DNA of 64,000 nt from VRUE01 sp963840565 (GTDB lineage Bacteria; Actinomycetota; Thermoleophilia; Solirubrobacterales; 70-9): positions 531,312 to 595,311 of the forward strand of contig CAWIZH010000006.1 of NCBI GenBank assembly GCA_963840565.1. The letters are read 5' to 3'. A program made the position numbers and the translations under genes. The notes beneath the pieces were generated by a model. It had not been told where the DNA came from. It worked only from the letters and a program-made list of their open reading frames with translations, and did no database searches. This document shows positions 8,493-16,488 of this stretch, in pieces. How positions within the stretch are numbered: the stretch's first letter is position 1; every line of letters starts with the position of its first letter.

Positions 8493-8999
8493 CTAGCGCG
8501 CGGCGAGCGCCTCGGCGTTATCAACCGGCTCTTTGAGGCCAGGACCGGGGACCGGCCTGGCGTCGCGCGCATTCAGGACCTTGCCGCACTCTTGGCAGAT
8601 ACCGCGATCGCTGACCGCGCCCCCGCACTCCTTGTGGACGATCAGCATTGGCGGCCCGTTGGGATCGGGGGAGTAGCGATCGCCCCAGGCCAGCAGCGCG
8701 ACGAGTGCGGGCCAGAGGCCGAGGCCCTTCTCTGTCAGGAAGTACTCGAAGCGCTGTGGGCTTTGCTGGTAGGCGCGTCGCTCGAGGATGTCCTCCTCGA
8801 TCAGGCGCCCCAGACGGGCCGAGAGCACGTTGCGCGCGACCCCCAGTCCCTTCTGCAACTCGTCGAAGCGCCGCCGCCCGTTCATCACATCGCGCACGAT
8901 CAACAGCGACCAGCGCTCGCCGACGACCTCCAGCGATCGAGCGATCGAGCAGATCTGACCCGGATAGTCGTTGCGCAGCACAGAGTGATACTCGCACAC
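8493..8999 (-). CDS. HxlR-family winged-helix regulator with C-terminal zinc ribbon
   Basis: 168 residues from a GTG at 8997-8999. Residues 12-110 match HxlR: the N-terminal Cys (C17), ALEVVGERWSLLIVRD-type helix, FDELQKGLGVARNVLSARLGRLIEEDIL and YFLTEKG. An extra tail carries HKECGG...ICQECG, a four-ligand metal-binding ribbon absent from minimal HxlR proteins. Such proteins often sense reactive carbonyls or oxidants through the N-terminal Cys. The adjacent aldehyde dehydrogenase is a plausible target (inference). Two identical-type 15-bp dyads spaced 42 bp apart lie immediately upstream. Confidence 0.9.
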   Translation of the reverse strand: MCEYHSVLRNDYPGQICSIARSLEVVGERWSLLIVRDVMNGRRRFDELQKGLGVARNVLSARLGRLIEEDILERRAYQQSPQRFEYFLTEKGLGLWPALVALLAWGDRYSPDPNGPPMLIVHKECGGAVSDRGICQECGKVLNARDARPVPGPGLKEPVDNAEALAAR

Positions 9000-9002
9000 A
9001 AG

Positions 9003-9059
9003 GTTGCATCAAACAACTCACTGGTTTAGGGTCAGGCCAAGAGAGTTGCGTCAAGCAAC
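9003..9059. promoter_or_regulatory. Tandem 15-bp operator-like dyads for the HxlR regulator
   Basis: GTTGCATCAAACAAC at 9003-9017 and GTTGCGTCAAGCAAC at 9045-9059 share 13 of 15 positions, and the second is a perfect 5-bp inverted repeat. They start exactly 42 bp apart, four helical turns, and overlap the region where the HxlR promoter must lie. They are probably autoregulatory binding sites. Confidence 0.55.
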
Positions 9060-9072
9060 CCATGTCCCAATT

Positions 9073-9126
9073 CCGCTGACTTCGCCTTTATGCGTCCAAT
9101 AGGCCACAAAAAGGCGAAGTCAGCGG
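9073..9126. repeat. 17-bp palindrome, family 2 copy A
   Basis: The arms 9073-9089 (CCGCTGACTTCGCCTTT) and 9110-9126 are perfect complements around a 20-nt loop containing CGTCCAATAGG. The sequence recurs, with changes, at 32108-32159. It sits between the HxlR operator region and the small open frame at 9154. Confidence 0.75.
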
Positions 9127-9153
9127 GAGAGGCGAAGGAACGGAGGAAGCGAG

Positions 9154-9312
9154 ATGAGGTTGATTCCGAGGCATAGGCACCATCACCGCTCCAAGGCACC
9201 GCGGATTTCGATCAGCCAGGCGGAGATCACCGCCGATCTGATCTACCCGGCGAGCCCTCGCGCAGCTCGTCAGCGACAGTCCGGTACGCGCGCTCGCGGA
9301 GCCGCCAGGTGA
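9154..9312 (+). CDS. Small (52-residue) basic, His-rich open frame coupled to the thioesterase
   Basis: ATG 9154 is preceded by GGAGG with 7-nt spacing, one of the better ribosome sites in the window. The frame encodes a basic peptide (RHRHHHR near the start) and its TGA overlaps the GTG of the thioesterase gene (GTGA), the same coupling used by neighbouring operons. It may be a true small protein or a leader whose translation delivers ribosomes to the thioesterase. No family is recognised. Confidence 0.4.
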   Translation: MRLIPRHRHHHRSKAPRISISQAEITADLIYPASPRAARQRQSGTRARGAAR

Positions 9313-9875
9313 GCGCTGAGGGAGTCGCCGCGGACGGCGGCACCGCCGTCGACGCCGCTCTGGCTTTCGCCGAGTCCAGCCCTGAGACCACGCGCAACCG
9401 CACCCTGGTCTGGCAGGACCCGGTGCCGACAGCGGCTGCCGGGGCGACGATGACCGGCATGGAGTACATGGAAGCGATCGTCGCCGGCGCGATGCCGCCG
9501 CCGCCGATAGCGGTGACGATGCGAATGCGCCCGATCGAGCTGGGCGAGGGCAAGGCCGTCTTCGAGGGCGAGCCGGGTGAGGAGCACTACAACCCGATCG
9601 GCGTCGTCCACGGCGGCTACGCCGCCACCCTGCTCGACTCGGCGCTCGGCTGCGCCGTGCACACCACCCTTCCGGCCGGCGTCGGCTACACCTCGCTCGG
9701 CCTCGAGGCAAAGTACGTGCGCCCGATCACCCGCGGCACCGGCCGCGTCCTCTGCGAGGCAAACGTCCTCTACCGCGGTCGCCGTCAGGCAACGGCGGAG
9801 GCGAAGCTGACCGCGGCCGAGAGCGGCAAGCTGCTCGCCCACGCGGTCGCGACGCTGATGATCCTCGGCGGTTGA
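9309..9875 (+). CDS. PaaI-type hotdog-fold acyl-CoA thioesterase
   Basis: 188 residues. From about residue 65 it is a PaaI/YdiI-like hotdog domain: the HYNPIGVVHGGYAATLLDSA active-site helix, then YTSLGLEAKYVRPITRGTGRV and RRQATAEAKL. It hydrolyses acyl- or aryl-CoA thioesters. The first ~50 residues are variable and the real start could be an internal codon, but the GTG at 9309 is coupled to the preceding small frame. It converges on pepA with a 6-bp gap. Confidence 0.88.
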   Translation: MSAEGVAADGGTAVDAALAFAESSPETTRNRTLVWQDPVPTAAAGATMTGMEYMEAIVAGAMPPPPIAVTMRMRPIELGEGKAVFEGEPGEEHYNPIGVVHGGYAATLLDSALGCAVHTTLPAGVGYTSLGLEAKYVRPITRGTGRVLCEANVLYRGRRQATAEAKLTAAESGKLLAHAVATLMILGG

Positions 9876-9881
9876 AGTCGG

Positions 9882-11327
9882 TTAGGCCGAGAGCGAGCGG
9901 GCGAGGCCGGTGAGCAGGCGGACGCCGTAGCCGCTGGCGTCGTTGCCGGTGTACTCGCGGCCCACGTCCCAGGCGGTGCCGGCGATGTCGAGGTGAGCCC
10001 AGGGCGTCTCGCCGACGAACTCCTCGAGGAAGGCGGCGGCGGAAAGCGTGCCGGCCTTGCGCTTGGCGGCCGCGTTGGTGAGGTCGGCGACGGTTCCCTT
10101 CATCAGCGCCTTGTACTCCGGGTGGAGCGGCATCCGCCAGACCAGCTCGCCCGTCTTGCGGCCGACCTCCTCGACCTCGCCCGCAAGGCCATCGTCGTTA
10201 GAGACGATCGCTGCGTAGGACGAGCCGAGGGCGATCATCACGGCGCCGGTCAGGGTGGCGATGTCGACGACGCGGTTGGCACCCTGCTCGATCGCGTAGG
10301 CGAGCGCGTCGGCGAGAATCAGGCGCCCCTCGGCATCGGTGTTGTTGATTTCGACCGTCTTGCCGCTGTACTGGGTGATGACGTCGCCTGGCTTGATCGC
10401 GGTCCCCGATGGCATGTTCTCGGTCGAGGGGATGACGGCGATCAGGTTCAGGGCGAGGCCAAGCTTGGCGATCGCCCCGACCGCCTCCAGCACCGCGGCA
10501 GCGCCCGACATGTCCATCTTCATCTCGTGCATGCCGGCTGCCGTCTTCAGCGAGATGCCGCCGGTGTCGAAGGTGACGCCCTTGCCGACCAGGCCGAGCG
10601 TTTCGCCCGAGCCGCCGCCGTCGTAGCGCAGCACGATCAGGCGCGGGTCCTCGGCGCCGCCCTGGCTGACCGCGACCAGCCCGCCCATCTCCTTGGCGGC
10701 AATCTCCTCGCGACCGAAGACCTCGACGCTGAGCGAGTCGTGGGCCGCGGCGATCTCCTCGGCGCGGTTGGCCAAGTAGGACGGGGTCGCGACGTTGGAG
10801 GGCAAGCTCTGCAGGTCGCGGGCGCGGTTCTGGGCCTCGGCGCAGACGCGGGCGGTCTCGGCAGCTTCGACGACCGTGATGACGTCGTCGGGTCCCAGCA
10901 AGGTCAGCGAGTCGAGCGCGGTTGGCTCCGGGTCCTCGGGGTCCCTGCTCTTGAAGCGGTCGAAGCTGTAGGCGCCGAGGATCGTGCCGGTGACGATGCC
11001 CTCGACAACGGCATCGGCGTCGTCGCCCTCGGGCAGGACCCAGGCGAGCGAGGAGGCGCTGAGCCTGCCGGCCTCTTTGGCGACCAGCGCCGCCGCGATC
11101 CGCAGCCGCTCGGCATCGAGGTCCTCGCGCTTGCCTAGGCCCGCGACCAGCACCCGGGCGGGCCGCTCGGGATGGATCGTGGCCAGCTTCTTGAAGCTGG
11201 CCTTGGCGTCAGCCGCCCCGCGGGCGGAGGCGAGCTCGCCGGGCAGCTCCTCGCCCTCGCAGAGGCCGATCGCGACGAGGTCCCCGTCGACCGCGGCGAG
11301 CTCGTTCTGGCTGACGAAGACCTTCAT
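9882..11327 (-). CDS. pepA: Cytosolic leucyl aminopeptidase (M17)
   Basis: 481 residues, the usual PepA length. The C-terminal catalytic domain has VGKGVTFDTGG, KMDMSGAAAV, the family signature NTDAEGRL (around residue 330) and the metal- and bicarbonate-site residues around it. It is a hexameric two-metal exopeptidase removing N-terminal residues, and in some bacteria it also binds DNA. The N-terminal macro-like domain is intact. It is divergent from the thiolase gene with about 125 bp between them. Confidence 0.96.
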   Translation of the reverse strand: MKVFVSQNELAAVDGDLVAIGLCEGEELPGELASARGAADAKASFKKLATIHPERPARVLVAGLGKREDLDAERLRIAAALVAKEAGRLSASSLAWVLPEGDDADAVVEGIVTGTILGAYSFDRFKSRDPEDPEPTALDSLTLLGPDDVITVVEAAETARVCAEAQNRARDLQSLPSNVATPSYLANRAEEIAAAHDSLSVEVFGREEIAAKEMGGLVAVSQGGAEDPRLIVLRYDGGGSGETLGLVGKGVTFDTGGISLKTAAGMHEMKMDMSGAAAVLEAVGAIAKLGLALNLIAVIPSTENMPSGTAIKPGDVITQYSGKTVEINNTDAEGRLILADALAYAIEQGANRVVDIATLTGAVMIALGSSYAAIVSNDDGLAGEVEEVGRKTGELVWRMPLHPEYKALMKGTVADLTNAAAKRKAGTLSAAAFLEEFVGETPWAHLDIAGTAWDVGREYTGNDASGYGVRLLTGLARSLSA

Positions 11328-11452
11328 CGAGCTCGCGAGTCTATGACCTTGCGCACGGCGGCTGGCGGTTGCCCCCCGCTATCGTCCCAAGTGTGGGCCA
11401 GCTGGCCCTGATCGAGCCGAGATCCGGCATAAACACTCAGAGAAAGGCAGCC

Positions 11453-12637
11453 ATGCCCAGCACAGTCATCCTCGGAACCGCACGCACGCCCTTCGGCAAG
11501 ATGGGCGGCACCCTGTCCTCACTCGACGCCACCGACCTCGGCGGCCACGCGATCGCAGCGGCGCTGGAGCGCTCCGGCGTCGATCCTGAGCAGGTCCAGC
11601 AGGTCGTCTTCGGCCAGGTCCTGCAGGCCGGCCAGGGGCAGATCCCCTCGCGCCAGGCCCAGATCAAGGGCGGCGTCCCCAAGGAGGTGCCCTCGGAGAC
11701 GATCAACAAGGTCTGCGCCTCGGGCATGCGCACGATCGGGCTCGCCGACCAGGCGATCCGCGCCGGCGACACCGAGGTCGCCGTCACCGGTGGCATGGAG
11801 TCGATGAGCCAGGCGCCGCACCTGCTGCCCGGCGCCCGCTTCGGCTATCGGATGGGCCACGTCGAGACGATCGACGCGATGGTCCACGACGGACTCACCA
11901 ATCCCTTCACCGAAAAGCAGATGATCAACGAGGCGAGCGAGGTCTCCAACGAGCTCGAGATCACCCGCGCCGACATGGACCGCTTCGCCGAGCGCTCGCA
12001 CCGGCTCGCCGCCGAGGCGACCGATGCCGGCCGGCTCGCCGACGAGATCGCAGGCGTCACGGTCAAGTCCCGCAAGGGCGAGCACGCGGTCGAGACCGAC
12101 GAGGCAATTCGTGCCGACACGACGGTGGAGACCCTCTCCGGCCTGCGCGCGATCGGGGGCGAGGACGCCACCCACACCGCCGGCAACGCGCCGGGGGTCA
12201 ATGACGGCGCCGGAGCGATCATCGTCGCCTCCGGAGAGTGGGCCGAAAAGGAGGGCCGCACGCCGCTGGCCCGCGTCCTCGCCTACGGCACCGTCGCCGA
12301 CGACTTCCCCTACCTGGCGAAAACTCCGGCCAACGCCGCTAAGCAGGCGCTGGAAAAGATCGGCAAGAGCCCTGAGGACGTTGATCTCTGGGAGATCAAC
12401 GAGGCCTTCGCCTCGGTTGCCCTGAACTCGATGCGGATGCTCGGCGTCGATGAGGAGAACGTCAACGTCAACGGCGGTGCGATTGCGCTCGGCCACCCGA
12501 TCGGCGCCTCCGGCTCCCGCATCGTCGGCTCGCTCGTCCATGAGCTCGGCCGGCGCGGCGGCGGCATCGGCGTTGCCGCGATCTGCTCCGGCGGCGGTCA
12601 GGGTGACGCGATCGTGATCGAGGTCAACGGGTCCTAA
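11453..12637 (+). CDS. Acetyl-CoA C-acetyltransferase (thiolase)
   Basis: 394 residues from ATG 11453 (GAAAGG upstream); a longer reading to 11369 is unsupported. The acylated Cys is C88 in NKVCASGMRTI. The GHPIGASG motif supplies the His, and CSGGGQGDA holds the second Cys. Biosynthetic and degradative thiolases cannot be separated by sequence alone; the acyl-CoA context favours beta-ketothiolysis. The HAD gene begins one base after its stop. Confidence 0.95.
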   Translation: MPSTVILGTARTPFGKMGGTLSSLDATDLGGHAIAAALERSGVDPEQVQQVVFGQVLQAGQGQIPSRQAQIKGGVPKEVPSETINKVCASGMRTIGLADQAIRAGDTEVAVTGGMESMSQAPHLLPGARFGYRMGHVETIDAMVHDGLTNPFTEKQMINEASEVSNELEITRADMDRFAERSHRLAAEATDAGRLADEIAGVTVKSRKGEHAVETDEAIRADTTVETLSGLRAIGGEDATHTAGNAPGVNDGAGAIIVASGEWAEKEGRTPLARVLAYGTVADDFPYLAKTPANAAKQALEKIGKSPEDVDLWEINEAFASVALNSMRMLGVDEENVNVNGGAIALGHPIGASGSRIVGSLVHELGRRGGGIGVAAICSGGGQGDAIVIEVNGS

Positions 12638-12638
12638 C

Positions 12639-13424
12639 GTGAGCCGCGCCGCGGCTTTCTTCGATTTGGACAAGACCCTGATGGCGGGCTCATCGGGGAT
12701 GCAGTTCGCCCGTGTCGCGACGCGGCACGGGCTAGTCAGCCGGCGGCAACTGGCCAGCTGGGGCTTCGAGCACCTGCGCTACCGCCTGCGCGGCACGACC
12801 GACGAGCGCACGACCGAGGTGCTGAAGGTTGCCCGCGAGCTGATCGCCGGGGTGCCGGCCCGCAGCCTCGAAAGGATGAACCCCGAGGTGATGGCGGCGA
12901 TCCTGCCGCGCGTCTACCCGCAGATGCTCGACGAGGTCTACGGCCACCAGGATGCAGGCCGGCCGACCTTCATCGTCAGCGCCGCCGGCAGCGGCGTGGT
13001 CGAGCCGCTCGCCAACGTGCTCGGCATGGACGGCGGTGTCGGCACCAGCTACGAAGTCGGCGACGACGGTGCGCTGACCGGCCGCTTCGACGGTCCCTTC
13101 GTTTACGGCAAAGGCAAGGTCGAGGCGATGCAGATATTCGCGGCCGAGCACGACATCGATCTGGCCGCCTCCTACGCCTACTCGGACTCGATCTCCGACC
13201 TACCGATGCTGCGAGCCGTCGGCAATCCGGTCGTCGTTAACCCCGACCCACCGCTGGCCGAGGTTGCCCGCGACGAGGGCTGGCAGACGCTGCGCTTCGA
13301 GCGCCTCGGCCGCCGCCTGGTTGCGGTCGCGATCACGCTGCTGGCGACTGTCGCCGGCTTCGGTGGTTCGCGCATCGCCGCCCGGCGCAAGCAGCCACCC
13401 CGCCGCTTTGCCACGCGCCGCTGA
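12639..13424 (+). CDS. HAD-IB hydrolase (SerB/CicA-like) with C-terminal membrane helix
   Basis: 261 residues from GTG 12639. Motif I FFDLDKTL (D9, D11), the helical cap, motif II IVSAA, the Lys of GKGKVEAM and motif IV YSDSISDLPML are all present, placing it in HAD subfamily IB near phosphoserine or lysophosphatidate phosphatase-like proteins. A hydrophobic helix near residues 225-245 with Arg/Lys ends suggests membrane attachment. The substrate is unknown. It directly follows the thiolase. Confidence 0.88.
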   Translation: MSRAAAFFDLDKTLMAGSSGMQFARVATRHGLVSRRQLASWGFEHLRYRLRGTTDERTTEVLKVARELIAGVPARSLERMNPEVMAAILPRVYPQMLDEVYGHQDAGRPTFIVSAAGSGVVEPLANVLGMDGGVGTSYEVGDDGALTGRFDGPFVYGKGKVEAMQIFAAEHDIDLAASYAYSDSISDLPMLRAVGNPVVVNPDPPLAEVARDEGWQTLRFERLGRRLVAVAITLLATVAGFGGSRIAARRKQPPRRFATRR

Positions 13425-13427
13425 GGG

Positions 13428-13473
13428 GGTGTGGCGAGTTACCCGTGTATATGAGCGGGAAAGTCGCCACACC
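13428..13473. terminator. Hairpin after HAD gene
   Basis: GGTGTGGCGA (13428-13437) pairs with TCGCCACACC (13464-13473). A further interrupted stem includes CCCG/CGGG and a 10-nt TGTATATGAG loop. It lies just after the HAD stop and before the mutase operon. Confidence 0.6.
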
Positions 13474-13499
13474 GACGAGGATGGCCGCACCTAGACTGT

Positions 13500-15128
13500 G
13501 TGGCGATGGCGATCGAGCCGCGGGAGAAGCCGGAGTACAAAGAGCGCGAGGCTGAGTTCTCGACGATGTCGGGCCACCCGATCGCGCCGCTCTACGGTCC
13601 GGAGAACGCGCCCGCTGATCCTGAGGCGACGATCGGCGAGCCCGGCGAGTACCCGTTCACCCGTGGGCCCTACCCCTCGATGTACCGGGGACGGCTCTGG
13701 ACGATGCGTCAGTTCGCCGGCTTCGGCACGGTCGAGGAGACCAACGAGCGCTTCCACTACCTGCTCGACCACGGCCAGACCGGGCTCTCCACGGCCTTCG
13801 ACATGCCGACGCTGATGGGCTACGACTCCGATCACCATCGCAGCCTCGGTGAGGTTGGCCGCGAGGGCGTCGCCGTCGACAGCCTCGACGACATGGAGCA
13901 GCTCTTCGACGGCATCCCGCTCGGCGGCGTCACCACCTCGATGACGATCAACGCGCCGGCCGCGATCCTGCTCGCCTTCTACGTTCTCGTCGGCGAGCAG
14001 CAGGGGGTGTCTCCGGAGAAGCTCGGCGGCACGATCCAGACCGACATCCTCAAGGAGTACATCGCCCAGAAGGAGTGGTGCTTCCCGATCGAGCCGGCGA
14101 TGCGCCTGGTCACCGACATGATCGAGTGGTGCTCCGAGCACATGCCGCGCTGGCACCCGGTCTCGATCTCCGGCTACCACATCCGCGAGGCCGGCTCGAC
14201 CGCGCAGCAGGAGCTCGCCTTCACGCTCAAGGACGGCTTCACCTACGTCGAGCGGGCGCTCGAGCGCGGCCTCGACGTCGACGACTTCGCCCCTCGCCTC
14301 TCCTTCTTCTTCAACGCCCACATCGATTTCTTCGAGGAGGTCGCCAAGTACCGGGCGGCGCGCCGGATCTGGGCGCGCGAGATGCGCGACACCTACGGCG
14401 CCAAGCGCGAGGAGTCGATGCGGCTGCGCTTCCACGCCCAGACCGCGGGCGTCTCGCTGACCGCCCAGCAGCCGCTCAACAACGTCGTCCGCACCTCGCT
14501 GGAGGCGCTGGCCGCGGTGCTCGGCGGCACCCAATCGCTGCACACCAACTCCTTCGACGAGGCGCTGGCGCTGCCGACCGAGGAGGCCGTGAAGGTGGCG
14601 CTGCGCACCCAGCAGGTGATCGCGGTCGAGTCCGGCGTGACCAACACCGCCGACCCGCTCGGCGGCTCCTGGTTCGTCGAGAAGCTGACCGACGAGATGG
14701 AGCAGGCGGCCTACGGTTACTTCTCCCGCATCGACGAGCTGGGGGGGATGGTCGAGGCGATCCGCCGCAACTTCCCGCAGCGCGAGATCGCCGACGCCGC
14801 CTTCACCTACCAGCGCGAGCTCGACGAGCGCAAGCGGATCGTCGTCGGCGTCAACGACTTCGTCCAGGACGGCGAAGAGCCGACGCCGATCCTCCGCATC
14901 GACCCGGCGCTGGAGAAAAAGCAGGTCGATCGCCTCGCCGCGACCCGCGCCCGCCGCGACGGCGCCGCGGTCGAGAGCGCCCTCGCCGAGCTCAAGCGAG
15001 CCGCCGCCACCGAGGAGAACCTGATGCCGCCGATCATCGCCGCCGCCCGCGTCCGGGCGACCGAGGGAGAGATGATCGCGGCGATGCAGGAGGTCTTCGG
15101 CACCTACACAGAGTCGCCGGTCTTCTAA
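13500..15128 (+). CDS. B12-dependent acyl-CoA mutase, large subunit, isobutyryl-CoA-mutase-like
   Basis: 542 residues, the catalytic TIM-barrel of the methylmalonyl-CoA mutase family without the B12 domain, which is a separate gene 14 bp downstream. Family landmarks include TRGPYPSMY, AFDMPTLMGYDSDH and QSLHTNS. Counting from GGTIQ (Q180), the residue equivalent to methylmalonyl-CoA mutase Tyr89 is F72 (MRQFAGF) and to Arg207 is Q190 (YIAQKE). Phe and Gln at these sites are the published signature of isobutyryl-CoA mutase, and the Asp of 2-hydroxyisobutyryl mutase is absent (Ala99). It probably interconverts isobutyryl- and butyryl-CoA. Starts GTG 13500 and ATG 13506 are both possible. Confidence 0.88.
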   Translation: MAMAIEPREKPEYKEREAEFSTMSGHPIAPLYGPENAPADPEATIGEPGEYPFTRGPYPSMYRGRLWTMRQFAGFGTVEETNERFHYLLDHGQTGLSTAFDMPTLMGYDSDHHRSLGEVGREGVAVDSLDDMEQLFDGIPLGGVTTSMTINAPAAILLAFYVLVGEQQGVSPEKLGGTIQTDILKEYIAQKEWCFPIEPAMRLVTDMIEWCSEHMPRWHPVSISGYHIREAGSTAQQELAFTLKDGFTYVERALERGLDVDDFAPRLSFFFNAHIDFFEEVAKYRAARRIWAREMRDTYGAKREESMRLRFHAQTAGVSLTAQQPLNNVVRTSLEALAAVLGGTQSLHTNSFDEALALPTEEAVKVALRTQQVIAVESGVTNTADPLGGSWFVEKLTDEMEQAAYGYFSRIDELGGMVEAIRRNFPQREIADAAFTYQRELDERKRIVVGVNDFVQDGEEPTPILRIDPALEKKQVDRLAATRARRDGAAVESALAELKRAAATEENLMPPIIAAARVRATEGEMIAAMQEVFGTYTESPVF

Positions 15129-15142
15129 GCTCCCCGCCGCTG

Positions 15143-15562
15143 ATGAGCACCGCAACCGCCCGCAAGATCCGCGTCGTCGTCGCCAAGCCTGGCTTGGACG
15201 GCCATGACCGCGGCGCCAAGATCATCGCCCGCGCTCTGCGCGACGCGGGCATGGAGGTGATCTACACCGGCCTGCACCAGACACCGGAGCAGATCGCCGA
15301 GACGGTGATCCAGGAGGACGCCGACGCGGTTGGCCTCTCGATCCTCTCCGGCGCCCACATGACCTTGGTGCCGCGCGTGGTTGAGCTGCTCAAGGCCCAG
15401 GACGTCGACGACGTCCTCGTCACCGTCGGCGGCACGATCCCGGCCGAGGACATCCCCGAGCTGAAGAAGCTCGGCGTCGCCGCCGTCTTCACTCCCGGGG
15501 CGGGAACCGACGAGATCGTCGAGTTCATCCGCGACAACGCTGCCGAGCGCGACGCCGTCTAG
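15143..15562 (+). CDS. Small cobalamin-binding subunit of the acyl-CoA mutase
   Basis: 139 residues from ATG 15143, a stand-alone B12-binding (Rossmann) domain. It has the base-off lower-ligand motif DGHDRG (D19, H21, G24), then VGLSILSGAHM and VGGTIPAEDI that line the nucleotide tail. With the large subunit it forms a two-protein mutase of the IcmA/IcmB or archaeal McmA/McmB type. The MeaB-like GTPase at the window start is the likely chaperone. Confidence 0.93.
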   Translation: MSTATARKIRVVVAKPGLDGHDRGAKIIARALRDAGMEVIYTGLHQTPEQIAETVIQEDADAVGLSILSGAHMTLVPRVVELLKAQDVDDVLVTVGGTIPAEDIPELKKLGVAAVFTPGAGTDEIVEFIRDNAAERDAV

Positions 15563-15634
15563 CGCCACGCCAGGTCGCAACAACGGCTTGCTGCTGCGCC
15601 CGCTAACCTCCCGCCGCGCCCTGTATAGATAGAC

Positions 15635-15656
15635 TGATTGACTGGTCAGTCAACCA
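15635..15656. promoter_or_regulatory. TetR-type operator upstream of etfB
   Basis: The core TTGACTGGTCAGTCAA (15638-15653) has perfect 7-bp arms around GT and extends to 10-bp arms with one mismatch. It lies about 45 bp upstream of the etfB start, next to a TATAGAT (15624-15630) that could be the -10. The form is typical of operators of TetR-family regulators of fatty-acid or acyl-CoA genes. The cognate regulator is unknown. Confidence 0.6.
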
Positions 15657-15696
15657 ACTTGAGAACTCAGCAGAACACAGCCAAGGAGGCTTGAAC

Positions 15697-16488
15697 TTGA
15701 AGATCTGCGTCCTGGTCAAGGAGGTTCCGGACGCCGCTGTTCAGAAGCGCATCGACTCCAACACGATGCGCCTGGACCGTAGCGGCGAGAAGAACCTGAA
15801 CCCCTTCGACACACATGCCATCGAGGCCGCCATGCAGATCAAGGAGGGCGGGGCGATCCCGGTCGAGGAGGTCGTCGCGGTGACGATGGGCCCCGATTCG
15901 GCGGTCCGCGCTCTGCATAAGGCGGTTGCGCTCGGAGCGGACCGCTCCGTGCACCTCTCCGACGACGCGCTCTCCGGCTCCGACGTCTGCGCCACCGGCT
16001 ACTCGCTGGCCAAGGTGCTCGAGTCCGAGAGCCCGGATCTGGTCCTGCTGGGCCAGCAGTCCGATGACGGCGAGTGCTACACGATCGGCGCGGTTGTCGC
16101 CGACCACCTGCAGATGCCCTCGCTGACGCAGGTGATCAAGATCGACGTCACCGACGGCAAGCTGCGCTGCGAGCGCCAGGCCGAGTACGGCTACGACACG
16201 GTCGAGCTTGAGTTGCCCGCCGTGATCAGCGTCGGCGACGCGATCAACGAGCCTCGTTACCCGAGCCTGAAGGCGATCATGGGCGCCAAGAAGAAGCCGC
16301 TCGACGCCAAGGCGACCGGCGACGTCGGCATCGAAGCCGGCATGGTCGGCGAGGGCGGCTCCAAGACATCGGTCCTCTCCCTCAACCCGCCGCCCGCCAA
16401 GCAGGCCGGCGAGATCATCGAGGACGAGGACACCAACGAGACGGTCGAAAAGATCGTCGCCTGGCTTGACGAGAGGAAGCTGATCTAG
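15697..16488 (+). CDS. etfB: Electron transfer flavoprotein beta subunit
   Basis: 263 residues. Two in-frame TTG codons exist (15691, 15697). AAGGAGG at 15683-15689 is only 1 nt from the first but 7 nt from the second, and the family starts with MKI-CVLVKEVPD, so TTG 15697 is chosen. The nucleotide-binding segment, the acyl-CoA dehydrogenase recognition region and VELELPAVISV are conserved. With EtfA it accepts electrons from acyl-CoA dehydrogenases such as that at 5710-6855. The stop is immediately followed by the etfA ATG. Confidence 0.95.
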   Translation: MKICVLVKEVPDAAVQKRIDSNTMRLDRSGEKNLNPFDTHAIEAAMQIKEGGAIPVEEVVAVTMGPDSAVRALHKAVALGADRSVHLSDDALSGSDVCATGYSLAKVLESESPDLVLLGQQSDDGECYTIGAVVADHLQMPSLTQVIKIDVTDGKLRCERQAEYGYDTVELELPAVISVGDAINEPRYPSLKAIMGAKKKPLDAKATGDVGIEAGMVGEGGSKTSVLSLNPPPAKQAGEIIEDEDTNETVEKIVAWLDERKLI

